From Pseudaestuariivita sp. (GTDB lineage: Bacteria > Pseudomonadota > Alphaproteobacteria > Rhodobacterales > Rhodobacteraceae), in contig JAHDCH010000030.1 of the NCBI GenBank assembly GCA_020629995.1, positions 10,104 through 16,166 on the forward strand: a stretch of DNA of 6,063 nt, written 5' to 3'. A model generated the notes under the pieces. The model saw only the letters and a list, made by a program, of their open reading frames with translations, was not told the origin of the DNA and ran no database searches. The position numbers were made by a program, and so were the translations under genes. Shown here one piece after another: positions 1 through 4,748 of this stretch. The first letter of the stretch is position 1. Every line of letters starts with the position of its first letter.

Positions 1-381
1 GTCCAGATGCGCGCCATGGGCGCCCCAGGCCGCGACCACCACGTCGGCCCAGTCGCAGGCGGCGATGATGGCGGCGTCGTTCTCGGGGCCCACAGGCTCG
101 GCGGCGGCGCGCATCGCCTTTGGATCGGTGTCGCGCCAGGCAAAGATGTTGGTGACCCGGAACGCCCCGTGCCCCAGCGCCCGTGCGCGGCGCTCGCAGC
201 GCTCGACCGTGGGGTCGTTCTGCACTTCGGTCGCGGTCGAGGGGTTGAGCATCACAAACGACACCCGGCTGCCGCCCGCGTCCCACACCCGCGTCAACGC
301 ATAGCGATACCTTTCGCAGGGCGAATAGATCGCGGTCGAGGCGGCGTCGCCCTTCTGGTGGGTGCGGGTGATCAGGCTCAT
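1..381 (-). CDS. DUF1643 domain-containing protein (C-terminus cut off by window edge)
   Basis: The minus-strand frame opens with ATG at 381-379 and stays open for 127 codons to the window edge, so the C-terminus is missing. The visible part matches what I recall of the DUF1643 family: an early R-Y-A-L-T-R-V-W stretch (residues 25-33), the signature MLNPSTA (44-50), then NDPTVERC (55-62), and a TNIFAWRDTDP block (77-87). The family has no established biochemical role that I know of; it is predicted to be soluble and cytoplasmic, and I see no signal peptide or membrane segment here. The gene starts 40 nt after the truB stop on the same strand, so it is probably the last or next member of the rbfA-truB transcript. 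No convincing Shine-Dalgarno sequence precedes the ATG, so it may depend on translation arriving from truB. Family call fairly sure; function unknown. Confidence 0.85.
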   Translation of the reverse strand, partial: MSLITRTHQKGDAASTAIYSPCERYRYALTRVWDAGGSRVSFVMLNPSTATEVQNDPTVERCERRARALGHGAFRVTNIFAWRDTDPKAMRAAAEPVGPENDAAIIAACDWADVVVAAWGAHGAHLD

Positions 382-421
382 GGGGTGTCAGTTAGGCGGG
401 GCAGGGCCTGCATGGCAAGGC

Positions 422-1327
422 TCAGAGGTTGAACACCCGCACAGGGTGCAGCTCGGCCCCGCGCAGCTGACCCACGGCGACGGGCGTGCCCTGATGGGCG
501 GCCCAGACCGTCTCGCCGTATTCGATGCCGTCGGCGATCACCATCGCGGGGTTGCCGTTGCGCAGCCTGGCCACCGAGGCATCGGGGCAGATGACGCGGG
601 GCAGATCCTCCAGCCCGTCTTCGGTGGGGCGGATATGCGCATCCAGCGCGGGATCCTGCGCCAGCTTTTCGATCTCGTCCCAGGTGATCGCGCCTTCGGT
701 CTCGAACGGGCCGGACCACAGGCGGCGCAGGGTGCGCACATGGGCATGGCATCCCAGCGCCGCGCCCAGATCGCGCGCGATCGAGCGGACATAGCCACCC
801 TTGCCGCAGGTCATCTCGAGCACCGCGTGATCGGCATCGGGCCTGTCGGTCAGCACCAGCTCTTCAACCCACAAAGGGCGCGCGGCCAGCTCGACCTCGT
901 CGCCATCGCGCGCCAGCTTGTAGGCGCGCTGGCCGTCGATCTTGACGGCCGAGAATTTGGGCGGGACCTGTTCGATATCGCCGACAAAAGCACCAAGGGC
1001 GTCCTTGATCTGATCGTCCGTGGGCCGTGTATCCGAGGTCGCGATCACCTCGCCCTCGGCATCGTCGGTGTTGGTGGCCTCGCCCAGCCGGATGACAAAG
1101 CTGTAGGCCTTGAGCGCGTCGGTCACATAAGGCACCGTCTTGGTCGCCTCGCCCAGCGCCACCGCCAGAAGGCCCGTCGCTTCGGGATCAAGCGTGCCCG
1201 CATGGCCCGCCTTTTGCGCCTGCAGCGCCCAGCGCACCTTGTTGACCACGGCGGTCGAGGTCACCCCGGCGGGTTTGTCCACGATCAGCCAGCCTGAAAT
1301 GGCGCGGCCCTTGCGCTTTCTGCCCAT
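422..1327 (-). CDS. truB: tRNA pseudouridine(55) synthase TruB
   Basis: This 301-residue protein converts U55 in the T-arm of elongator tRNAs to pseudouridine in the cytoplasm. The family hallmarks are all present. There is an N-terminal [12 protein letters not shown] (13-24) and the catalytic loop [12 protein letters not shown] (41-52), in which D47 corresponds to the nucleophilic aspartate of TruB. The basic/aromatic motif KAYSF (73-77) contains the conserved Tyr, [15 protein letters not shown] spans 122-136, and [14 protein letters not shown] (175-188) carries R181. The C-terminal 60 residues ([10 protein letters not shown] onward) fit the TruB C-terminal RNA-binding region. The length is normal for bacterial TruB. 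The ATG start is supported by an AAGGGA Shine-Dalgarno sequence about 9 nt upstream. It lies 54 nt downstream of the glycosidase-like gene and two genes after rbfA. The rbfA-truB pairing is widespread in bacteria, usually with neighbouring translation genes. No key residue is missing. Confidence 0.98.
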   Translation of the reverse strand: MGRKRKGRAISGWLIVDKPAGVTSTAVVNKVRWALQAQKAGHAGTLDPEATGLLAVALGEATKTVPYVTDALKAYSFVIRLGEATNTDDAEGEVIATSDTRPTDDQIKDALGAFVGDIEQVPPKFSAVKIDGQRAYKLARDGDEVELAARPLWVEELVLTDRPDADHAVLEMTCGKGGYVRSIARDLGAALGCHAHVRTLRRLWSGPFETEGAITWDEIEKLAQDPALDAHIRPTEDGLEDLPRVICPDASVARLRNGNPAMVIADGIEYGETVWAAHQGTPVAVGQLRGAELHPVRVFNL

Positions 1328-1381
1328 GGTGTGCGGTCCCTTGTGGTTTGGCGCGCGGGGTACAAACCTGCGCGGGCCGCG

Positions 1382-2125
1382 TCAATCCGGTGCCACGACG
1401 CCCACGATCGGCCCCATGCGGCGGCCCGTGTCGCGCCGGCCATGTTCGGGCGCCCAAAGGCGCGACACCGACCCGTCAAGAAACAGCGCCTCGTCCAGCC
1501 CCAGCGTGTCTCGGAAGAGGCTGCCGAATTCGTGAAAGGTCACCGCGTTGTTCGAGATGACAAAGACCGCGCGTGTGCCGTCCGCGCTGGTGCCCACCCC
1601 GTTGCGGATGTGACGCGAAGTGCTGTCTGGCAGGAACCTTGGGTGCAGCGCGCCTCCGATCACCAGCATCGGGCCGGATTGTGTGGCATGGGTGCAGGCC
1701 GGCCTTTCGGTCAGATAGCGCGCGGTGTCGATCACATCGGCTCGGGTCTCCCGGATGCACAGGATCCCGTTCGGCACGAGGCCAAAGTTGCCCGGCCCTG
1801 CGCCCGCGATCACGCGCATCTGCTCGGTGCCGTTTTCTATGTAATGGCCCACGGGGCTGCGGTCTTCGTGGTACATGCCTGCGTTCATGGCAAAGACCAG
1901 CCTCTGACCGCGGGCCTTGAGGCCGATGCTCAGGGCCGAGAAATTGCCAAGCGCCTCACCGGTCCGATCATTCAGGAACAGGCGCAGGTTTTCCCGGGCG
2001 GCATCCACGGTGCAGATGGTATAGCGGTTGCCCGCAACGCGGCGATCTTCGCAGGTCACCGCCTGACTGGCCGCAGGCCAGATCAGCGCAAGCGCGAAGG
2101 CCAGCCGCCTAATCGTCCAGATCAC
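1382..2125 (-). CDS. Secreted phosphodiester glycosidase-like protein (DUF2233/NAGPA family)
   Basis: I place the start at a GTG (2125-2123), giving 247 residues. From there the protein begins with a compact signal peptide: IRR, then [12 protein letters not shown], with a likely cut after SQA at residue 22. An in-frame ATG at 2176 would add 17 Arg-rich residues that spoil the signal peptide and lie wholly inside rbfA. The body resembles DUF2233, the domain of the lysosomal uncovering enzyme NAGPA. It has [16 protein letters not shown] (78-93), PNGILCI (118-124), ATQSGPML (147-154), HPRF (161-164), RNGVG (174-178), and FLDGS near the C-terminus (215-219, with D217). NAGPA cleaves GlcNAc-1-phosphodiesters; the bacterial substrate is unknown, and export to the periplasm is inferred. 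Cysteines at 25, 38, 123 and 144 could form disulfides. The first 17 nt overlap the end of rbfA, and the sequence AGGATCAGG lies just upstream, so translation is probably coupled to rbfA. Family call fairly confident; activity not shown. Confidence 0.88.
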   Translation of the reverse strand: MIWTIRRLAFALALIWPAASQAVTCEDRRVAGNRYTICTVDAARENLRLFLNDRTGEALGNFSALSIGLKARGQRLVFAMNAGMYHEDRSPVGHYIENGTEQMRVIAGAGPGNFGLVPNGILCIRETRADVIDTARYLTERPACTHATQSGPMLVIGGALHPRFLPDSTSRHIRNGVGTSADGTRAVFVISNNAVTFHEFGSLFRDTLGLDEALFLDGSVSRLWAPEHGRRDTGRRMGPIVGVVAPD

Positions 2126-2504
2126 GGCGCACCTGATCCTGCGCGAACAGCGCGCGGGTGGCATCCATCTGGTCAAAGGTCTCGTCCACGCGGAACCGCA
2201 GGTCGGGCGCGAACTTCAGCCCCGTCTTCTTGCCCACGACGCGGCGCAGCTCGGACTTGTTGCGCGCCAGAAGGGCGATGGAATCCTCGGCATTGTCTCC
2301 GCCCAGCGGCATGACGTAGGCCGTCGCGATCTTGAGATCGGGCGAACAGCGCACCTCGCTGACGGTGATCGACAGGCGGTTCAGCTCGGGGTCGTGGATG
2401 TCGCCGCGTGCCAGCACCTCGGCCAGCGTGCGCCGCACCACTTCGCCCACGCGCAGCTGCCTCTGGGACGGGCCGGGGCCGTCATGAAACTTGTTCTTTG
2501 CCAT
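2109..2504 (-). CDS. rbfA: 30S ribosome-binding factor RbfA
   Basis: RbfA is a small KH-fold protein that binds the immature 30S subunit near the 5' helix of 16S rRNA and is needed for late maturation and cold adaptation. With ATG at 2504-2502 the protein is 131 residues, a normal length for alphaproteobacterial RbfA. Recognisable parts are the first helix [21 protein letters not shown] (15-34 region), the strand motif [21 protein letters not shown] (44-64 region), the helix around [12 protein letters not shown] (82-93) and the following strand [13 protein letters not shown] (100-112). A short acidic tail follows. An alternative ATG 12 nt upstream (2516-2514) would add four residues (MCDP), but it sits inside the best -10 candidate. 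Longer frame extensions run into dapB and are not credible. No clear Shine-Dalgarno sequence precedes either ATG. The gene heads the minus-strand cluster and is divergent from dapB across 51 bp. Confidence 0.96.
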   Translation of the reverse strand: MAKNKFHDGPGPSQRQLRVGEVVRRTLAEVLARGDIHDPELNRLSITVSEVRCSPDLKIATAYVMPLGGDNAEDSIALLARNKSELRRVVGKKTGLKFAPDLRFRVDETFDQMDATRALFAQDQVRRDLDD

Positions 2505-2511
2505 GGGATCG

Positions 2512-2540
2512 CACATAGGCGGTATGGCAGACCTTGCCAA
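2512..2540 (-). promoter_or_regulatory. Candidate sigma70-type promoter of rbfA, possibly leaderless
   Basis: Read on the minus strand, TTGGCA (2540-2535) is followed after 17 nt by TATGTG (2517-2512). The spacing is ideal for a housekeeping promoter; the -35 box is good and the -10 box only moderate. Transcription would start about 6-8 nt further on, at or next to the rbfA ATG at 2504, leaving almost no leader. That would fit the missing Shine-Dalgarno sequence and rule out the upstream ATG at 2516. This is a prediction from sequence only. Confidence 0.35.
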
Positions 2541-2555
2541 GCAGGAGACAGGAAT

Positions 2556-3374
2556 ATGGCAGACCAGCCGGGGATCGTGGTGACGGGCGCATCGGGGCGC
2601 ATGGGCCAGATGCTGATCCAGACAATTGCAGCCAGCGATGCCGCGCGGCTGGTCGGCGCGGTCGAACGCGCGGGTCACGATTGGGTGGGGCGCGACGCAG
2701 GCGAGGCCATGGGTGGCCCGGCGCTGGGCGTGACCGTCACGGATGACCCTTTGGAGGCATTTGCCCGCGCGCAGGCCGTGATCGACTTTACCGCGCCCGC
2801 GGCCACCGTGGAGTTTGCAAAGCTGGCCGCGCAGGCCCGCTGCTGTCATGTGATCGGCACCACCGGCATGACGGACGAAGACATTGCCCAGCTGGAGCCC
2901 TGCGCCCGCCATGCGGTGATCGTGCGTGCCGGCAACATGTCACTGGGCGTCAACCTCCTGGTTCAGCTGACCAAACGTGTGGCCGCCGCGCTGGACGAGG
3001 ATTTCGACATCGAGGTGATCGAGGGCCACCACCGCCACAAGGTCGACGCGCCTTCGGGCACGGCCCTGATGCTGGGCGAGGCGGCTGCCGAAGGGCGCGG
3101 TGTGGCCCTGGCGGACGTGGCTGACCGGGGGCGCGACGGGATCACCGGGGCGCGCAAACGTGGCGATATCGGCTTTACCGCCATTCGCGGCGGCGACATC
3201 GTGGGCGAACATGACGTGCTCTTTGCCGCTGATGGCGAGCGGATTGTCTTGCGCCATCTGGCAACCGACCGCGCGATCTTTGCCCGCGGTGCTCTCAAGG
3301 CGGCGCTTTGGGGTCAGGACAAGGCTCCGGGCGCCTATGACATGGTTGACGTTCTGGGCCTGCGCGGCGCCTGA
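2556..3374 (+). CDS. dapB: 4-hydroxy-tetrahydrodipicolinate reductase DapB
   Basis: DapB reduces 4-hydroxy-tetrahydrodipicolinate with NAD(P)H in the diaminopimelate/lysine pathway, in the cytoplasm as a homotetramer. The 272-residue protein has the N-terminal dinucleotide-binding loop GASGRMG (11-17), the conserved IDFTAPAAT segment (76-84), VIGTTGM (99-105), GNMSLGVN (126-133) and the catalytic signature [15 protein letters not shown] (156-170). H158 and K162 there match the catalytic His and Lys of the E. coli enzyme. [17 protein letters not shown] (203-219) and the C-terminal segment are also typical. Its length equals the usual family size. The ATG at 2556 is fixed by an AGGAG box at 2543-2547 with 8 nt spacing and by alignment of the Rossmann loop; earlier in-frame codons would run into rbfA. 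It is divergent from rbfA and appears to be a single transcription unit ended by the hairpins directly behind it. Confidence 0.98.
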   Translation: MADQPGIVVTGASGRMGQMLIQTIAASDAARLVGAVERAGHDWVGRDAGEAMGGPALGVTVTDDPLEAFARAQAVIDFTAPAATVEFAKLAAQARCCHVIGTTGMTDEDIAQLEPCARHAVIVRAGNMSLGVNLLVQLTKRVAAALDEDFDIEVIEGHHRHKVDAPSGTALMLGEAAAEGRGVALADVADRGRDGITGARKRGDIGFTAIRGGDIVGEHDVLFAADGERIVLRHLATDRAIFARGALKAALWGQDKAPGAYDMVDVLGLRGA

Positions 3375-3413
3375 GGCGGAAATCCGCCGCAGCGGGCCAA
3401 AAAATTTGGCCCG
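3375..3413. terminator. Two tandem hairpins behind dapB, probable terminator region
   Basis: Immediately after the dapB TGA, GGCGGA (3375-3380) pairs with TCCGCC (3383-3388). Four bases later CGGGCCAAA (3393-3401) pairs perfectly with TTTGGCCCG (3405-3413) around an AAA loop, a 9-bp stem. There is only a weak T run after the second stem on the plus strand (GTTTGAA), so it is not a textbook intrinsic terminator. Its position and stability make a terminator or 3' stabilising element the best guess. It also separates dapB from the next gene, which has its own ribosome-binding site. Confidence 0.55.
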
Positions 3414-3475
3414 GTTTGAACCATTTTCGGATCTCTTCCGTATCTGCTGTAACTGGATACGCAAGGGAGCCTTCC

Positions 3476-3838
3476 ATGGTTCGGTACATCATGCTCTGTT
3501 TCACCGCGCTTGCCCTCGGCACTGGCGCGGCTGCGGCTGACCTTTCCAAGATCGACTCGCGCACCACCTTTGTTAAGGCGATCGCGGGCAAAAGCCTGAA
3601 CATCGGCCTCTATGGCATCACGCTCAACGTCAGCAACAGCGGCAAGATCACCGGCCGCGCCGTGGGCCGGCCGGTATCGGGCGACTGGAGCTGGCAAAAC
3701 GGCTTTTTCTGCCGCTCGCTGACCTGGGGCGAGCGTGAATTGCCCTACAATTGCCAGCGTGTGGACTATGGCGGCGACACGATCCGCTTTACGTCGGACA
3801 AGGGCGCGGGCCGCTCGGCCGATTTCCGACTGCGCTAA
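3476..3838 (+). CDS. Small secreted protein of unknown function (120 residues)
   Basis: ATG at 3476 is preceded by GGGAG with about 7 nt spacing. The protein begins with a signal peptide: a hydrophobic MLCFTALALGTGAAA core and a likely cut near residue 20-22 (AAA before DLS). The mature part is about 99 residues, with alternating short strands (SLNIGLYGITLNVSNSGKI, 40-58), GRAVGRPVSGDWSWQNGFFCR (60-80) and a C-terminal IRFTSDKGAG (103-112). Two cysteines (C79, C93) could form a periplasmic disulfide. From memory, small Rhodobacterales proteins of this kind are often labelled dihydrodipicolinate reductase; nothing in the sequence supports that, since there is no Rossmann loop or His/Lys signature, and the real dapB sits next door. 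It is separated from dapB by about 100 nt containing hairpins, so it is probably transcribed separately. Exported location is inferred; function unknown. Confidence 0.85.
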   Translation: MVRYIMLCFTALALGTGAAAADLSKIDSRTTFVKAIAGKSLNIGLYGITLNVSNSGKITGRAVGRPVSGDWSWQNGFFCRSLTWGERELPYNCQRVDYGGDTIRFTSDKGAGRSADFRLR

Positions 3839-4299
3839 GCGCTGGCCCTGGTGATCCGCACCTGCCAGCAGTTGTTGCGGGCCGAGCGCAGATCGACAAA
3901 GGCGACATCTTCTCGCGCCAGAACCTTGCTGGCATAGCTGGCGATGTTGGCGCGTGGCGTGATCCGGCCGGTGCCGTACACGATCCTTTCGTCCGCGCTG
4001 TAGCCCTTGAGCAGGTAGTCTGGCGACACGACCACGGGCGGCAGCTTGTCGCTGTTGTAGGCGATGCAGGCGTCGGCGCAGACAAAGATCGGCCCGCTTT
4101 CGGCATAGGGGTGCAGGGTTTGGAACGGCCGGTGCGCCAGAATGCGCATCGCGGCACCTTTCGGGATCATCTTCAGGCAACAGCGGCACGGTGCGCCTCC
4201 GTCACTGATCCCGTGTTCGGGAGGCTGGCCATGCGCGTCGGGCGCGCCTTGCCTGTAGGCGTCAGCTGTGTGTTGCGAAAGGCCGGTGTAGCAGAGCAT
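3835..4299 (-). CDS. DUF1203 domain-containing protein
   Basis: This 154-residue protein has the features I associate with DUF1203, a family of unknown function. They are DGGAPCRCCL (33-42), MRILAHRPF (51-59), HPYAESGPIF (63-72), a cysteine pair at C74 and C78, RIVYGTGRI (105-113), and a C-terminal VDLRSARNNCWQVRITRA (135-152). No signal peptide or membrane segment is seen, so it is probably cytoplasmic. C38, C40, C41, C74, C78 and C144 make it cysteine-rich, and a metal or redox role is conceivable but unproven. The ATG at 4299 has an AAGGA box with about 8 nt spacing. Its stop codon (TAG, 3837-3835) overlaps the stop of the converging secreted-protein gene. Upstream on the same strand is the DUF1674 gene, separated by 137 nt that include a palindrome, so it probably has its own promoter. 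Family assignment good; function unknown. Confidence 0.88.
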   Translation of the reverse strand: MLCYTGLSQHTADAYRQGAPDAHGQPPEHGISDGGAPCRCCLKMIPKGAAMRILAHRPFQTLHPYAESGPIFVCADACIAYNSDKLPPVVVSPDYLLKGYSADERIVYGTGRITPRANIASYASKVLAREDVAFVDLRSARNNCWQVRITRASA

Positions 4300-4314
4300 G
4301 GGTCAGATCCTTGT

Positions 4315-4334
4315 GCGAGGTCCTCCGACCTTGC
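4315..4334 (-). other. Small hairpin in the leader of the DUF1203 gene
   Basis: GCGAGGTC (4315-4322) can pair with GACCTTGC (4327-4334) around CTCC, giving 8 bp with one G-T (on the minus-strand RNA an A-C mismatch). It lies just upstream of the Shine-Dalgarno sequence of the DUF1203 gene. It could be an attenuator or leader structure, or chance in GC-rich DNA. Confidence 0.25.
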
Positions 4335-4393
4335 CCGCAGCGCCATGCCTCGCGCGACCCGGTTCCTGCGCAACCCGCGCCGCGGCCGCCAAA

Positions 4394-4431
4394 GGTGCAC
4401 CGCCAAAAAGTTCGTACGAACTTTTTGCACC
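4394..4431. terminator. 24-bp perfect palindrome, terminator-like, behind the SDHAF4 gene
   Basis: Positions 4404-4427 read the same on both strands: five A, GTTCGTACGAAC, five T, bounded by C and G. As RNA this folds into a 10-bp stem with a GUAC loop. GGTGC (4394-4398) and GCACC (4427-4431) can add an outer stem with a 6-nt bulge. It begins 9 nt after the stop of the minus-strand DUF1674 gene, where a terminator is expected. The T run lies within the stem's descending arm rather than after a GC-rich stem, so it is not canonical. The AT-rich core stands out against the local GC content. I have the impression that similar palindromes recur between genes in roseobacter genomes, but cannot confirm it here. 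Confidence 0.5.
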
Positions 4432-4436
4432 CGCGC

Positions 4437-4667
4437 CTAGAAATCGATGGCGAGCCCCTTCTTTTCCCAATCGCCATATCGCACCGGTTCAGGGCCGTCG
4501 CGCCCGCCCAGCTCGGTCGGCAGGGTGGCGGCGCGGGCGTCAGCTTCGGCGCGGCGGGCGTCTGCCTCGGCCAGGGCGCGCTGGGCGGCCTCGGGCAGGC
4601 GGGCGCGGCGCGCGGCCTCGTCCTCGCGGTGTGGCGCAGCACTGTCTGTGGGGTTCTCTTGGCTCAT
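4437..4667 (-). CDS. DUF1674 protein, succinate dehydrogenase assembly factor 4 homologue
   Basis: This 76-residue protein ends with the DUF1674/SDHAF4 signature ELGGRDGPEPVRYGDWEKKG (52-71) followed by LAIDF, which runs to the C-terminus. In mitochondria and yeast (Sdh8), this family binds flavinylated SdhA, limits its side reactions and promotes its assembly with SdhB. The bacterial homologue is inferred to do the same at complex II. The N-terminal 50 residues are polar and alanine-rich, predicted helical or disordered, with LPEAAQRALAEA (24-35) typical of alphaproteobacterial members. A 7-residue unit (AEADAR plus R or A) is repeated at 33-46. The ATG at 4667 has at best a weak AGCAGG nearby, and the best promoter places the transcript start almost at the ATG. 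It is divergent from the rsmB-like gene across 81 bp, and no sdh genes are visible. Family call is confident because of the intact C-terminal motif. Confidence 0.93.
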   Translation of the reverse strand: MSQENPTDSAAPHREDEAARRARLPEAAQRALAEADARRAEADARAATLPTELGGRDGPEPVRYGDWEKKGLAIDF

Positions 4668-4674
4668 GCCTGCT

Positions 4675-4702
4675 GATATACGCCGCGCGTTTGGCGGTGC
4701 AA
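4675..4702 (-). promoter_or_regulatory. Candidate sigma70-type promoter of the SDHAF4 gene, possibly leaderless
   Basis: On the minus strand TTGCAC (4702-4697) is followed after 16 nt by TATATC (4680-4675). Seven bases later comes the ATG at 4667, so transcription would begin at or within a base or two of the start codon. The boxes and spacing are good for a housekeeping promoter in GC-rich DNA. The predicted absence of a leader agrees with the poor Shine-Dalgarno sequence. Confidence 0.45.
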
Positions 4703-4710
4703 GCCCGCCA
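4692..4710. promoter_or_regulatory. Inverted repeat in the divergent intergenic region, possible operator
   Basis: TGGCGG (4692-4697) and CCGCCA (4705-4710) form a perfect 6-bp inverted repeat separated by 7 nt. It overlaps the -35 box of the SDHAF4 promoter candidate and lies between the two divergent genes. It could be a regulator binding site. The half-sites are short and GC-rich, so chance is possible, and no regulator is known from this window. Confidence 0.25.
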
Positions 4711-4748
4711 GATGCCGCATCCCCCGATGTCCCCTTTCAGGAGCCGCC

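Noticed and set aside
378..413. Short frame starting at the ATG at 413-411 and ending in a TGA that overlaps the DUF1643 ATG
   Set aside because: Only 11 codons (MQALPRLTDTP), no ribosome-binding site and continuous with a truB shadow frame. It could in principle couple translation, but there is no positive evidence.
362..1297. Long open frame on the plus strand, opposite truB
   Set aside because: It is antisense to a clear TruB. The product is Gly/Arg/His-rich with no recognisable domain, as expected for a shadow frame in GC-rich DNA.
1331..2314. Long plus-strand open frame opposite the glycosidase-like gene and rbfA
   Set aside because: It covers two well-supported minus-strand genes and has no family features or ribosome-binding site.
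2505..2912. N-terminal extension of rbfA to an ATG at 2912
   Set aside because: It would run antisense through the first 357 nt of dapB, and RbfA proteins begin near the chosen start.
3416..3446. Promoter-like TTGAAC and TATCTG upstream of the secreted-protein gene
   Set aside because: The spacing is 19 nt and the -10 match is weak, so it does not reach the level of a feature.
4396..4701. 9-mer GGCGGTGCA present inverted on both sides of the SDHAF4 gene (4396-4404 and 4693-4701)
   Set aside because: Short and GC-rich, with no target duplication or transposase; best explained by chance.
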